From NCBI GenBank assembly GCA_003989085.1, contig RXIV01000001.1:558001-622000 (forward strand): 64,000 bases of DNA. Direction: 5' to 3'. The DNA is from Candidatus Competibacteraceae bacterium (GTDB lineage Bacteria; Pseudomonadota; Gammaproteobacteria; Competibacterales; Competibacteraceae). The notes under the pieces were generated by a model that searched no databases, was not told the origin of the DNA, and saw nothing but the letters and a program-made list of their open reading frames with translations. A program made the position numbers and the translations under genes. This document shows, piece after piece, positions 20,401 to 29,673 of the stretch; the stretch's first letter is position 1; each line of letters starts with the position of its first letter.

Positions 20401-21102
20401 ACCTGTCTGCACGCTATTTTCGAGCGGCTGGATTTCAGCCGGGGCGAGCGGGACCCGCTGGAAAAACTGGTGCGCCGGACCCTGACCGGACATGGGCTGG
20501 ATGCCGAGCAGTGGACGCCGATCGTGGCGGACTGGGTGGAGCGGACGCTGGCGACGCCATTGGATGAACAGGGCTTGCAGCTGGCAATGGTGACGCCGGA
20601 TCGGCGCATCAATGAGCTGGAGTTTTATTATCCGTTAGCTCATCTGCGCGTTGAAGCGTTGCGGCAGGTGCTCACTCAACATGGCTACACCGCCGGTCCG
20701 TTCCGGGAGATGATAGAGCGGCTGCAATTTAGTCCGTTGCGCGGTTATATGAAGGGCTTTATTGACCTGGTTTTCGAGTCGGACGGGCGGTTTTATCTGG
20801 CCGATTACAAATCCAACTGGCTGGGCGCGGAGTTGGTGGCCTATCGGCGGGAGAATCTGGCGGAGGCGATGGCCCGCGAGTCTTATTTGCTGCAATATCT
20901 GATCTATACCGTGGCCTTGCACCGTTATTTGCGGCTGCGAGTGGCTGACTATGACTATGCCCGGCATTTCGGCGGGGTTTATTACCTGTTTTTGCGCGGG
21001 ATGAATCCGGCATCAGGCGCAGAATATGGGGTATTCCATGATCGGCCTGCGCCGGCCTTGATCAGGGCGCTGGATGAATTAATGGCGGGAACTGCCGGCT
21101 AG
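17491..21102 (+). CDS. recB: Exodeoxyribonuclease V beta subunit (RecB helicase-nuclease)
   Basis: RecB is the 3'-5' helicase and nuclease subunit of RecBCD, which processes double-strand breaks to Chi. The 1203-residue protein has Walker A (EASAGTGKTHTL, about residues 18-29), Walker B (LIDEFQDTDPVQ), motif III (FLVGDPKQAIYSFRGADI), motif V (IVTVHKSKGLEYPI), motif VI (LFYVALTRAQQR) and a C-terminal nuclease with GFIDLVF and YLADYKSNWLG (catalytic Asp and Lys). Length is typical. No recC or recD lies beside it: downstream is a convergent EAL-HDOD gene whose stop overlaps by 4 bases, and upstream is a methyltransferase. The partners must be elsewhere in the genome if the complex exists. Confidence 0.95.
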   Translation: MNRLDPLYVPLSGFNLIEASAGTGKTHTLTALHVRLVVELGIAVNRILVVTYTNAATKELRDRIRSRLLQVRAAFLRGRAPADDELAVRLLDLQPDRDIAIRRLTNAVRGFDEAAIFTIHGFCQRALGDHAFASGLSFETELLADTGELLQEIVDDFWRRELYPAAPMVAQYFLDAGHTPEKLRSQIERHLNKPYLRVITPGGVVDGPALAQTFATAFQQARELWLQDRAAIEKLLLTWPGLNRKSYGLKYIPGWLVAMDGYLSGEIPKLALFSSFDRFTAAKLHASVNKGKTAPEHPFFVVCETLHSTGHALAEYYRHQLPVQLLAYCNKELTLRKRRQQLQSYDDLLLNLHRALHDAQRGAALAETLHQRYAAALIDEFQDTDPVQYAIFRRIYAGANQPVFLVGDPKQAIYSFRGADIFAYLNARHDTPATHRYTLDVNWRSDPRLLTALNAVFGAVKDQPFLVDEIPFHPARPAEHKQHQPLTIQGRLEAPLHLWLLETDGSEAINKGIAGDWAAQATAMEIARLLNLGARNQARIGEQALSGGDIAVLVRSHWQGRLIRRQLLRLNVPSVQHADDSVFATAEARQLDWLLAAVLEPGHEGRVRTALASDLFGLSGEELHRLHEDERAWARWLEQLQDYRQLWREHGFIRFFRAWLIGEGIPQRLLAFRDGERRLTNLLHLAELLHIASRSHPGMAGLLKWLGDRRRDPSSQDEEQQLRLESDENLVRIVTVHKSKGLEYPITFCPFVWDGRLRTDDQDDVLLYHDPENPGQTLLTIGAAEDDPAHDYARREEMAESLRLFYVALTRAQQRCTLVWGKIKAGETAPPAWLLHRPTIKEADKDWLQATEERFGKLSGAALRQEVQTRLAPAGGTVVITTLPQDAGERYQPPAVVEPELTVRTFARPPFEFWRVGSFTALTAVGHAVEMAEWPDYDMSAVAPVVDAEPLVDSLLHRDISSFPRGARAGTCLHAIFERLDFSRGERDPLEKLVRRTLTGHGLDAEQWTPIVADWVERTLATPLDEQGLQLAMVTPDRRINELEFYYPLAHLRVEALRQVLTQHGYTAGPFREMIERLQFSPLRGYMKGFIDLVFESDGRFYLADYKSNWLGAELVAYRRENLAEAMARESYLLQYLIYTVALHRYLRLRVADYDYARHFGGVYYLFLRGMNPASGAEYGVFHDRPAPALIRALDELMAGTAG

Positions 21103-22499
21103 GTCTGGAGTGTTTGTACCCAGGCCATCGCCTCGAAATGCCGGGTATTGACCGCGCTGACCTCGACCCCGCACCGTTTGGCGGCAGCCTCAATGCGATC
21201 CGGGTCAAAGGTTTCGCAGGCCAGCGCCAGATCGAGAAAGGGCGCATAGGGTCCCTGGTTGTTTAGCAGCGCCGCGCTGATGGCCTCCGGCAGATTAAGC
21301 GACTTGAGCGCCGTCGGCAGCGGCATTTGCAGCACCAGATCCAGCATTGAAAATAGCCCCGTCACGAACAGACTATCGCATTCCGCCGCGGTGAATGCCG
21401 GTGCACCAACCAGTTCCATCAGCCGCCCACGAGCCAGCGCGCTTTCCTGCAACATCGCCATGTGGGGCGAAAGCTGGGCGGAGCCGAACAGCAGCAGGGT
21501 CAGCCAGCGGTACATCTTCTGCCGGCCCATCAGCACCAGGGCATGCTCAATTGAGGTCACCGGCTGGCGCAAGCCGGACGCCGCCGAATTGATGTGGCGT
21601 AACAGGCGGTAGGACAACACCGCATCCTGTTTGAGATGTTGCGCCAGTTCGGCGGTTTCGACCTCGCACCGCAACTGGTTGAGCAGATTGCAGACGTGCA
21701 GGGTCTGCGGTCTCGTCTGGTTACCGCTCCAGTCCTCGCGGCTGGTCACAAACGGCCCTTGGAACAGGGCGAAGCCCAACCGGCAGCACAGTCCAAAGTC
21801 GTCAAAACTTTGCAGATCCCGGGCAATCAACGTGACGCCACCCGATTGACGGACGAGCCGCTCGGCGGTCTGTTTCAGTTTGGCCGGATTGTGTTGCGCG
21901 GTCTTGACGATAAAGTAGCTGACGTGCGGCGCCAGCAGCGCAAAGTGCGCTCCCTCAAAGCACTCCTCCAGCGCCAGTGCAAAACCCCGTCGTTTCAGTT
22001 CATTGACCCGGTTGATGAGCAGAACCGGATCGGGCGCGTCACTGGCGTCGTTCATCGGCTCTACCGTCAGCACGATACCCTGACCGGGCAAGGCATCGAT
22101 CAGCGGGTTGGACAGAAAAGAATCAAGCACCGTGATAAAGGCCTGCCGGTGACCTAGCAGCTGGTGGATAGAAAACTGGAGCAGATTGCGGATCACCACC
22201 TCGTTATAGACATGGTGAATACGTCGGCTTTGGGCTTGGACCCGGTCACGCATCCCCTGGCGCAACATGAACTCATAGCCGACTATCCGCTGTTCACGGT
22301 TGAGCGCAGCTTCGCGGCAAATGACCGAACGGTCGGCGGGATCGTCGAGACGGTTGCCTTGCTGTACGGGAGGCGGGGTCTCGATAGCAGCGCTAGTGCC
22401 TTTGACCGGCGCCAAATTATCGAGCGTCTGAAAATCGCGCTGTTCGGCGACGCGAGGGGGCGGGCGCTTGAACAAAAAAGCAAACAGTCGGCTGAGCAT
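21099..22499 (-). CDS. EAL-HDOD domain signalling protein (degenerate EAL)
   Basis: From the ATG at 22499 (MLSRLFAFLFKRPPPRV) the protein has about 466 residues. The frame also opens further upstream at 22559. A linker is followed by an EAL-like domain (about residues 50-255) and an HDOD domain (about 260-460, for example KQDAVLSYRLLRHINS and SIEHALVLMGRQKMYRW). In the EAL part the signature is replaced by IVGYEFMLR, and the glutamates and aspartates needed for cyclic-di-GMP cleavage are not in their usual motifs, so it is probably a non-catalytic sensor or protein-interaction module, as in YuxH/CdgJ-type proteins. It converges on recB with a 4-base overlap. Confidence 0.85.
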   Translation of the reverse strand: MLSRLFAFLFKRPPPRVAEQRDFQTLDNLAPVKGTSAAIETPPPVQQGNRLDDPADRSVICREAALNREQRIVGYEFMLRQGMRDRVQAQSRRIHHVYNEVVIRNLLQFSIHQLLGHRQAFITVLDSFLSNPLIDALPGQGIVLTVEPMNDASDAPDPVLLINRVNELKRRGFALALEECFEGAHFALLAPHVSYFIVKTAQHNPAKLKQTAERLVRQSGGVTLIARDLQSFDDFGLCCRLGFALFQGPFVTSREDWSGNQTRPQTLHVCNLLNQLRCEVETAELAQHLKQDAVLSYRLLRHINSAASGLRQPVTSIEHALVLMGRQKMYRWLTLLLFGSAQLSPHMAMLQESALARGRLMELVGAPAFTAAECDSLFVTGLFSMLDLVLQMPLPTALKSLNLPEAISAALLNNQGPYAPFLDLALACETFDPDRIEAAAKRCGVEVSAVNTRHFEAMAWVQTLQT

Positions 22500-22744
22500 G
22501 ACGGGAAGCTCGGAACCTGTGACGATGAGCGTGGAGGAGGGTCGGGAGTGGCAACGCAACGCCAGGCTATTTTGAATGTTTTAGCCGGTTTGGGCGGTCA
22601 GGAAAGCGTCACCATCGGAATTATAGTTCCACTGGGAGGATAGTCAGCCGGAGCGACGAACGATTTCAGGCTCTATCAGCGCTCGCATCATGAGGATGGG
22701 GAAATAGTGAGTGGGCCAAGCCGACAGTCAGTTGCCGGTTTGGC

Positions 22745-24628
22745 CTATCTGGTATAGCGGCGATTGCGTTTGAGGTGAATCAGCAACAGGGAAATAGCCG
22801 CAGGGGTCAAGCCTGGAATGCGTCCCGCCTGACCCAGAGTCCGGGGTAAATGGCGGATCAGTTTCTCGCGCACTTCCCGGGTCAGACCGTGAACCCCGGC
22901 ATAATCCAGATCGGGCGGCAATGGCAATTCTTCATGGCGGCGCTGGCGTTCAATTTCGTCCTGTTGCCGATCAATGTAGCCAGCGTATTTGGCCTGAATC
23001 TCCACTTGTTCAGCAACTTGCGGATCGGGTTCGCCTGGCCCAACGCCGGGCAGACTCATCAGGCCGGCATAGTTGACTTCGGGCCGACGGAGTAATTCCA
23101 GCGCTCGACTTTCTTTTGCCAATGTCGTTTGTAGAACCCGCTGTGCGTCGGCTTCGCTCATCTGGGCCGGACGCACCCAGAGATCGCGCAATCGCTGACT
23201 TTCCCGCACAATGGCTTCACGCTTGGTTTCGAACAGCCGCCAGCGTTCATCATCAACCAGTCCCAGCCGGTAACCGGTTTCCGTCAGGCGTAAATCCGCA
23301 TTGTCCTCGCGTAGCAATAATCGGTATTCAGCGCGACTGGTGAACATCCGGTAAGGCTCAGTGACGCCACGGCTAATCAGATCGTCAATCAATACGCCTA
23401 AGTACGCCTCGTGACGATGCGGATGCCAAGGTGTTTCACCCTTAACATAAAGACCGGCGTTGAGTCCCGCTAATAAGCCTTGCGCCGCTGCTTCTTCATA
23501 ACCGGTGGTGCCGTTAATCTGACCGGCAAAGAACAGGCCGGCGATAGCGCGGGTTTGCAGCGAATCATCCAGATCACGCGGATCAAAAAAGTCATATTCA
23601 ATCGCATAGCCGGGCCGGGTGAGATGGGCGTTTTCCAGGCCCTTCATTGAACGGACCAGCGCATATTGAATATCAAACGGCAGGCTGGTGGAAATGCCGT
23701 TAGGATAAAACTCATAAGAATGCAGCCCTTCCGGCTCCAGAAAAATCTGGTGCGAGTTTTTATCAGCAAAACGGTGAATCTTGTCCTCAATCGATGGGCA
23801 ATAACGCGGGCCAACCCCTTCAATCACACCAGTGTACAGCGGTGACCGATCCAGACCGCCGCGAATGATGTCATGAGTCTGTTCATTGGTGTGGGTAATC
23901 CAGCAGGAGATTTGCCGGGGATGGTCAGTGATGGAACCGAGAGAGGAAAACACCGGGCAGGGATCGTCACCCGGCTGTTCAGTCAATTGCGTGTAATCAA
24001 TGCTGCGGCCATCCAGACGGGGTGGAGTGCCGGTCTTGAGTCGCCCGACCCGTAACGGCAATTCCCGCAATCGCGCCGCCAACGCATTAGCAGGCGGATC
24101 GCCGGCTCGACCACCTTCATAGTTCGTCAGCCCGACATGAATCTTCCCGGCCAGAAAAGTGCCGGCGGTCAGCACGACCGCGCCAGCGCTAAAACGAATG
24201 CCGGTCTGGGTGACAACGCCGGTCACGCGGTCGCCCTCGATCATCAAATCAGCGGCAGCCTGTTGAAATACCCGCAAATTAGGCTGATTTTCAATCAGGC
24301 TCCGCACGGCGGCCTTATACAACGCCCGATCAGCCTGACAGCGGGTAGCCCGGACTGCGGGACCCTTGCGACGATTGAGAATGCGGAACTGAATCCCGGC
24401 CTGGTCAGCAGCCTGGGCCATGATCCCGCCGAGCGCATCGATCTCCCTGACCAGATGGCCCTTGCCGATTCCGCCAATGGCTGGATTGCAGCTCATCGCA
24501 CCAACGGTCTCAATCGTATGGGTCAGCAGCAGAGTCCGCAGCCCCATTCGGGCGGCGGCCATACCCGCTTCGGTGCCGGCATGACCGCCGCCAATCACGA
24601 TGACATCAAACAGTTCGGGGTAGCGCAT
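22745..24628 (-). CDS. mnmG: tRNA uridine-5-carboxymethylaminomethyl modification enzyme, FAD subunit
   Basis: MnmG (GidA) with MnmE installs cmnm5 on the wobble uridine of several tRNAs. The 627-residue protein starts with an FAD-binding Rossmann motif ([20 protein letters not shown]), then [20 protein letters not shown] and the RCQADRALY segment. [19 protein letters not shown] and the C-terminal [12 protein letters not shown] tail are diagnostic. The gene is intact and of typical length. In many relatives mnmG is followed by rsmG and parAB, but here its downstream gene on the minus strand is the EAL-HDOD protein after about 250 bases. Confidence 0.97.
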   Translation of the reverse strand: MRYPELFDVIVIGGGHAGTEAGMAAARMGLRTLLLTHTIETVGAMSCNPAIGGIGKGHLVREIDALGGIMAQAADQAGIQFRILNRRKGPAVRATRCQADRALYKAAVRSLIENQPNLRVFQQAAADLMIEGDRVTGVVTQTGIRFSAGAVVLTAGTFLAGKIHVGLTNYEGGRAGDPPANALAARLRELPLRVGRLKTGTPPRLDGRSIDYTQLTEQPGDDPCPVFSSLGSITDHPRQISCWITHTNEQTHDIIRGGLDRSPLYTGVIEGVGPRYCPSIEDKIHRFADKNSHQIFLEPEGLHSYEFYPNGISTSLPFDIQYALVRSMKGLENAHLTRPGYAIEYDFFDPRDLDDSLQTRAIAGLFFAGQINGTTGYEEAAAQGLLAGLNAGLYVKGETPWHPHRHEAYLGVLIDDLISRGVTEPYRMFTSRAEYRLLLREDNADLRLTETGYRLGLVDDERWRLFETKREAIVRESQRLRDLWVRPAQMSEADAQRVLQTTLAKESRALELLRRPEVNYAGLMSLPGVGPGEPDPQVAEQVEIQAKYAGYIDRQQDEIERQRRHEELPLPPDLDYAGVHGLTREVREKLIRHLPRTLGQAGRIPGLTPAAISLLLIHLKRNRRYTR

Positions 24629-24684
24629 GGTTTGAAAGAAGACTAAAGGTTAAGTGTCGAAGGTAGACGTTTATTCAATCGTTC

Positions 24685-24701
24685 CTTCTGTGTTTTTCGT
24701 G
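24685..24701 (+). repeat. Short intergenic motif CTTCTGTGTTTTTCGTG, copy 2
   Basis: It differs from the copy at 833-849 at three of 17 positions. It lies in the 81-base gap between the mnmG start and the 3' end of the substrate-binding protein gene. Role unknown. Confidence 0.4.
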
Positions 24702-24709
24702 GACCAGGA

Positions 24710-25699
24710 TTATTCCGGCAGTGGTAATTGCACTGCGTAATTCGATACAGGCAATGCAATGGTAGTCACGCCCTGTTTGAACAGGAATTGGGCAAAACGC
24801 TTGTAGCGGGCTTCGTCCAACGCTGCCGGCCGCCGGGCCAGTCGGGGTAGCGTGTCGCGCCAGGCCCGGCGATTCAGTTCATCATCTAAATCCGGGTGTT
24901 GGACGATGAACGCTTTCCACGCTTCATCCGGATGATTAATGAGGTAGAGCGTGGCCTGCTCCAGCGCGGCCATAAATCGCCCCAGTCGAGGATCGTTGAG
25001 CGCGTCGCGCTGGGCAATCAGCACCAGTTCGTCATAGGGCGGTAGCCCTTCTTCTTCCGGGTAGAACGCCCGGCCCGGCTTTTTCGCCAGGTCCAGTTGG
25101 TTCAGCTCGAAGTTGCGAAAAGCGCCGATGACCGCGTCCACTTGGCCTGAAAGCAGTGCCGGGGATAGAGAAAAATTGACGTTGACCAAAGTGACGTCTT
25201 CCATCTTGAGGCCGGCCTTGGCCAGCATCGTTTTGAGCAGAGTTTCCTCAAATCCACCGACGGAATAGCCAATTTTGCGGCCCTTGAGATCGGCCAGGGT
25301 CTTCACCGGTCCATTTTTCAGCACCACCAGCGTATTGAGCGGTGTCGCGATCAGGGTGCCGACCCGCTTGATCGGCAGACCGGCGGTGACGTGCATCATC
25401 AACTGCGGCTGATAGGTGATCGCCAGGTTGACCTTGCCGGCGGCAACCAGTTTGGGCGGATCGTTGGGATCAGCGGGAGTCTGCAACTCAACTTCCAGAT
25501 TCTGGGCAGCGAAAAAGCCTTTTTGCTGGGCGACCACCAGCGCCGCATGATCGGGATTGACAAACCAGTCGAGCATCACTGTCAGTTTTTTCGATTCCTT
25601 TGATTCCGCAGCCGGTGGGCTTTCAGCCCAACTGCCCGGCGTCAGTAGCGTCAGGATCAAGGTCAGCAGAAACAACCGGAAACTGCGGTGGGATAACAT
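24710..25699 (-). CDS. ABC transporter substrate-binding protein, NMT1/THI5-like
   Basis: This 329-residue periplasmic protein has a type I signal peptide (FRLFLLTLILTLLTPGSWA, cleavage near residue 25). The NMT1/THI5-like fold follows: VMLDWFVNPDHAALVVAQQK, ADPNDPPKLVAAGKVNLAI and LKGRKIGYSVGGFEET. These match binding proteins for the thiamine pyrimidine precursor (ThiY class) and related nitrogenous ligands. AAGGAT upstream of the ATG supports the start. No permease or ATPase gene lies beside it. The radical SAM gene is 30 bases upstream on the same strand, so the two may be cotranscribed. The ligand is uncertain. Confidence 0.87.
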   Translation of the reverse strand: MLSHRSFRLFLLTLILTLLTPGSWAESPPAAESKESKKLTVMLDWFVNPDHAALVVAQQKGFFAAQNLEVELQTPADPNDPPKLVAAGKVNLAITYQPQLMMHVTAGLPIKRVGTLIATPLNTLVVLKNGPVKTLADLKGRKIGYSVGGFEETLLKTMLAKAGLKMEDVTLVNVNFSLSPALLSGQVDAVIGAFRNFELNQLDLAKKPGRAFYPEEEGLPPYDELVLIAQRDALNDPRLGRFMAALEQATLYLINHPDEAWKAFIVQHPDLDDELNRRAWRDTLPRLARRPAALDEARYKRFAQFLFKQGVTTIALPVSNYAVQLPLPE

Positions 25700-25729
25700 G
25701 GCTCTATAGATCCTTTTAAAAATAATGAG

Positions 25730-26683
25730 TTAAGCAGGTTCAGCGTCCCGGTATTCAATCGCTTCGCCGGTCAGTGGCGAACGCAGCAGGAAGGTCTGGC
25801 GGTCGATGCGCTGGCAGGCTGGTGCTTCAAGAGCGATCTTGCCGTAGCCGCCGGGGATGTCCAGCATCAGCCGAGGGACCAGATAGCCCGGCAACTGTCC
25901 GCGCAATGCGCCCGCCAGAGCAATAGCCTGATCCAGCGGCAGCCGGAAGTGCGCCGTGCCCGGAACCAGATCCGGGTAATGCAGGTAACAGGGCGTAATT
26001 CCCGCGCGCGCCAGCGCCCAGGACAGATCGCTTAGCGCCGCCACGCTGTCGTTGACGCCGCGCAGCAGCACACTCTGGTTATACAGCAGCACAAAGGGCC
26101 GCAGGCGGGCCATCGCGTCCATAAAGCGGGGCGTGACTTCGCGGGCGTGGTTGACCTGCACGATCAACACATCGATCTGGGCGGCGATCTCAGCCATGCC
26201 GTCACAGCGGGCCGGTTGATAAACTGGGAAGCGGGTATGCAACCGGACACTGTCCAGATGGGGAATGCGCCGAAAAGCGCGGATGATCTCCAGCAAGCGA
26301 GCATTGTCCAACGCCAGCGGATCGCCGCCGGACAGGATGATTTCGCGGATGAGCGGCCGGGCCGCAATGTAGGCGACAGCATCGGCTAGTTCGGTATCGC
26401 TAATGTCGGGTTCACGCTGTTCGATCCGGGCTTTGCGGAAGCAGTAACGACAATGGGCGGCGCACCGGCTGGTGGTCAGCAGCAAGGCCCGATCCGGGTA
26501 GCGATGCAGCAACACTCGGCTAATCCTGTGCTCGGCAAGATGAACATCAGCCGAATCAGGGCAATCTTCTGCTGTTTCGCTGTACTCCGCTGTGGAAAAC
26601 TGGGTCATCCGCGCCAGCGGATCAGCCGGATCGCTCCAATCAATCAGCGACCGGTAGTAATCGGTCAGTTTGACAGCCAGCAT
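25730..26683 (-). CDS. KamA-family radical SAM aminomutase (EpmB-like)
   Basis: The 317-residue protein carries the radical SAM cluster motif CAAHCRYCFRK (CX3CX2C), EIILSGGDPLALDN, the SAM-binding and barrel segments RLHTRFPVYQPAR and LIVQVNHARE, and IPGGYGKIALEAP, where Lys corresponds to the PLP-binding residue of lysine 2,3-aminomutases. Length is closer to EpmB (about 340) than to full lysine 2,3-aminomutase (about 415). EpmB makes (R)-beta-lysine for modification of elongation factor P. Neither epmA nor efp is nearby, so the role is inferred from family only. Confidence 0.85.
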   Translation of the reverse strand: MLAVKLTDYYRSLIDWSDPADPLARMTQFSTAEYSETAEDCPDSADVHLAEHRISRVLLHRYPDRALLLTTSRCAAHCRYCFRKARIEQREPDISDTELADAVAYIAARPLIREIILSGGDPLALDNARLLEIIRAFRRIPHLDSVRLHTRFPVYQPARCDGMAEIAAQIDVLIVQVNHAREVTPRFMDAMARLRPFVLLYNQSVLLRGVNDSVAALSDLSWALARAGITPCYLHYPDLVPGTAHFRLPLDQAIALAGALRGQLPGYLVPRLMLDIPGGYGKIALEAPACQRIDRQTFLLRSPLTGEAIEYRDAEPA

Positions 26684-26822
26684 GGGCGCACCTTGGTTTC
26701 TTTAGTCAATCAGGAAGCAGCGGAAGGGATCAAGGATACGCAGGCGAGAGGGAATTTTGCAGATATGGAAAATGCCCATTTGGAGCTGCCGGCGATGCAT
26801 TACAACACCGCCGGCAATGGAG

Positions 26823-28238
26823 TTAATACCGGTAATTCTCTGCTTTATAGGGTCCACCGACCGGCACCGCGATATAGGCTGCCTGTTCCGGCGTCAGTGT
26901 CGTCAGCTTCGCGCCAACCCGCTCTAAATGCAGCCGCGCTACCTTTTCATCCAGGTGCTTTGGCAACACATAGACTTTTTTCTCATAACTGCCGGCGTGA
27001 TTGAACAACTCAATTTGCGCCAAGGTTTGATTGGTGAATGAGTTGGACATGACAAAGCTGGGGTGTCCGGTGGCGCAGCCAAGATTCACCAGCCGCCCTT
27101 CCGCCAGCAGAATAATCCGCTTGCCGTCCGGGAAGATAATATGATCGACCTGCGGTTTGATATTCTCCCAGCGGTATTCCTTCAGACTGGCGACGGCGAT
27201 TTCCGAATCAAAATGACCGATGTTGCAGACAATCGCCTGATTCTTCATCCGCACCAAGTGATCATGAGTAATCACCTCGACATTGCCAGTCGCCGTGACA
27301 AAAATATCCGCCTGATCCACCACATCATCCATCGTGACTACCCGATAGCCTTCCATCGCCGCCTGCAAGGCGCAAATCGGGTCAATTTCGGTAATCCACA
27401 CCGTCGCGCCTAATCCCCGCAACGATTGCGCACAGCCCTTGCCCACATCGCCATAACCCAGCACCACAGCTACTTTGCCGGCGATCATGACATCAGTCGC
27501 CCGTTTGATGCCATCCACCAGCGATTCCCGGCAGCCGTAAAGATTGTCAAACTTGGATTTGGTCACTGAGTCGTTGACATTAAACGCCGGGAATGGCAGC
27601 CGCCCTTCCTTCTCCATTTGGTACAGGCGATGAACCCCCGTCGTCGTCTCTTCAGTAACTCCCTTGATCTGCGTCAGCCGCTTTGAATACCAACTTGAAT
27701 CTTTAGCCAGATGCCCGGCAATTGCGGCGAATAACGCCTGCTCTTCTTCATTTCCCGGTTTGGCGATGGCGTTGCGGTCGGATTCAGCGCGGGAGCCAAG
27801 AATCAGCAGCAAGGTCGCATCGCCGCCATCATCCAGAATCATGTTGGCCTGCTGTCCATCCGGCCATTCAAACAGGCGGTGGGTAAATTCCCAATACTCA
27901 GCCAGTGATTCGCCCTTGTAGGCGAAGACGGGAATCCCGTCAGCGGCAATGGCGGCAGCGGCGTGATCCTGGGTCGAGAAGATATTGCAGGACGCCCAGC
28001 GAATCTCAGCGCCCAGCGCAGCCAGGGTTTCAATCAGCACCGCCGTCTGAATGGTCATGTGCAATGACCCGGCAATTCGGGCGCCCCGAAGAGGTTGTTG
28101 GCTACGGTATTCTTCACGGATAGCCACCAGACCTGGCATTTCGGTCTCGGCAATGGCAATTTCCTTGCGGCCCCAATCGGCCAGGGACAAATCAGCGACT
28201 TGATAATCAGTAAAAGCTTCGCGCACCACGGCGTTCAT
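26823..28238 (-). CDS. ahcY: Adenosylhomocysteinase (S-adenosylhomocysteine hydrolase)
   Basis: AhcY splits SAH into homocysteine and adenosine, removing the product inhibitor of methyltransferases. The ATG at 28238 ([20 protein letters not shown]) has GGAGAG upstream and is preferred over the in-frame TTG at 28250. The 471-residue protein has [33 protein letters not shown], the NAD-binding [18 protein letters not shown], and the conserved C-terminal PYKAENYRY. The leader contains an SAH riboswitch. metK lies directly upstream on the same strand, so the two ends of the activated-methyl cycle are adjacent. Confidence 0.97.
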   Translation of the reverse strand: MNAVVREAFTDYQVADLSLADWGRKEIAIAETEMPGLVAIREEYRSQQPLRGARIAGSLHMTIQTAVLIETLAALGAEIRWASCNIFSTQDHAAAAIAADGIPVFAYKGESLAEYWEFTHRLFEWPDGQQANMILDDGGDATLLLILGSRAESDRNAIAKPGNEEEQALFAAIAGHLAKDSSWYSKRLTQIKGVTEETTTGVHRLYQMEKEGRLPFPAFNVNDSVTKSKFDNLYGCRESLVDGIKRATDVMIAGKVAVVLGYGDVGKGCAQSLRGLGATVWITEIDPICALQAAMEGYRVVTMDDVVDQADIFVTATGNVEVITHDHLVRMKNQAIVCNIGHFDSEIAVASLKEYRWENIKPQVDHIIFPDGKRIILLAEGRLVNLGCATGHPSFVMSNSFTNQTLAQIELFNHAGSYEKKVYVLPKHLDEKVARLHLERVGAKLTTLTPEQAAYIAVPVGGPYKAENYRY

Positions 28239-28258
28239 CAGACTCTCCAAGTAATGAA

Positions 28259-28331
28259 CGGGCGCCGTTGGCTATGAAAGCCACGCCATGCCGAGCCTGA
28301 CGGTCATCACCGTTGCAGCGCCCCTCGGCAT
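28259..28331 (-). promoter_or_regulatory. SAH riboswitch in the ahcY leader
   Basis: On the minus strand the leader reads CCGAGGGGCGCTGCAACGG, then a hairpin (ACGGTGATGACCGT), CAGGCTCGG, a second short stem, and CAACGGCGCCCG ending about 20 bases before the ahcY ATG. CCGAG pairs with CTCGG, and GGGCGC pairs with GCGCCC to make the pseudoknot. This is the conserved core of SAH riboswitches, which turn on ahcY when SAH accumulates. No terminator precedes the gene, so the switch may act on access to the ribosome binding site. Confidence 0.92.
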
Positions 28332-28352
28332 GAGGGCGAGAATAGGAATAGC

Positions 28353-29513
28353 TTATAACCCTGCCGCGTCTCGCAGCGCTTCGGCCCGGTCAGTGCGCTC
28401 CCAGGTAAATTCCGGCTCTTCGCGCCCGAAGTGACCATAAGCCGCTGTTTTACGATAAATCGGGCGAATCAAATCCAGCATCTTGACCAGTCCGTAAGGC
28501 CGCAAATCGAAATGGCCGCGCACGATCTCGACCAAGCGCTCCTCCTCAATCTTGCCGGTGCCAAAGGTATTGATGCTGATGGAAGTGGGTTCAGCGACGC
28601 CAATCGCGTAGGACACCTGGATTTCACAGCGTTCGGCCAATCCGGCGGCGACGATATTCTTGGCGACGTAACGCCCGGCGTAAGCGGCGGAGCGATCCAC
28701 TTTGGAGGGATCCTTGCCGGAAAATGCGCCGCCGCCGTGGTGGGCCGAGCCGCCGTAGGTGTCCACGATGATCTTGCGCCCGGTCAGGCCGCAATCGCCT
28801 ACCGGCCCGCCAATTACGAAGCTGCCGGTGGGGTTGATATGGTAGCGGGTGTGCCGGTCCAGCCATTCGACAGGCAGAATCGGCAGGATGATGTTCTCCA
28901 TCACTGCTTCACAGAGCAGTTTGTAGCTGATGTCCGGGTCATGCTGGGTGGACAGCACCACGGTCTCAATGCCCACCACCTGGTTGCCTTCATAACGGAA
29001 GCTAATCTGGCTTTTGGCATCCGGGCGCAACCAAGGCAGCACGCCGCTTTTACGCATCTCGGCCTGTCGTTGCACCAATCGGTGAGCATAAGTGATCGGG
29101 GCTGGCATCAGCACATCAGTTTCGGTGCAGGCGTAGCCAAACATCAGCCCCTGATCGCCGGCGCCCTGTTCTTCAGGACTCTGCCGATCCACGCCTTGGG
29201 CAATGTTGGGCGACTGCTTGCCGATGCAGGACAGCACCGCGCAGGTCGCACCGTCGAAGCCGACACCAGAGTTGTCATAGCCGATCCCGACCACGGTATC
29301 ACGCACGATCTGGTCAAAATCGACCCAGGCTGCTGTGGTAATTTCTCCAGCCAGCACCACGACGCCCGTTTTGATCAACGTTTCGCAGGCGACCCGGGCC
29401 TTGGGGTCTTCGGCGATAATGGCGTCCAGCACCGCATCAGAAATCTGATCGGCGATCTTGTCCGGGTGACCCTCGGAAACGGATTCAGAAGTGAATAGCG
29501 TGGTTCGGCTCAT
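28353..29513 (-). CDS. metK: S-adenosylmethionine synthetase
   Basis: MetK makes SAM from methionine and ATP. The ATG at 29513 ([19 protein letters not shown]) is the standard start, although the frame is open 51 bases further. The 386-residue protein has the ATP loop [29 protein letters not shown] (methionine-binding region), the P-loop-like [19 protein letters not shown] and the C-terminal [12 protein letters not shown]. It is intact and of typical length. The ahcY riboswitch begins just after its stop, so ahcY is either read through from metK or has its own promoter within the metK 3' end. Confidence 0.97.
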   Translation of the reverse strand: MSRTTLFTSESVSEGHPDKIADQISDAVLDAIIAEDPKARVACETLIKTGVVVLAGEITTAAWVDFDQIVRDTVVGIGYDNSGVGFDGATCAVLSCIGKQSPNIAQGVDRQSPEEQGAGDQGLMFGYACTETDVLMPAPITYAHRLVQRQAEMRKSGVLPWLRPDAKSQISFRYEGNQVVGIETVVLSTQHDPDISYKLLCEAVMENIILPILPVEWLDRHTRYHINPTGSFVIGGPVGDCGLTGRKIIVDTYGGSAHHGGGAFSGKDPSKVDRSAAYAGRYVAKNIVAAGLAERCEIQVSYAIGVAEPTSISINTFGTGKIEEERLVEIVRGHFDLRPYGLVKMLDLIRPIYRKTAAYGHFGREEPEFTWERTDRAEALRDAAGL

Positions 29514-29673
29514 GGGATGACTGATCCTTAGACGAAATTGCGGCAACAGGAATCGATGCGCCAAAATGGCGGCGGTCGGTAGATAATGACCAGTTTAATC
29601 GGAAAATGCTGCACTTTCATCCCGACTTTTTATGCAGTTTAGTTATTTGAAGTCCCCTGGAAGCTATTTCACT

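Noticed and set aside
26788..26815. GCCGGCG/CGCCGGC inverted repeat beyond ahcY
   Set aside because: Loop is long and no T-run follows on the minus strand, so I did not call a terminator.
28431..29498. Long plus-strand frame antisense to metK (355 codons)
   Set aside because: metK is unmistakable on the other strand; this is a GC-rich antisense frame with no protein-like features.
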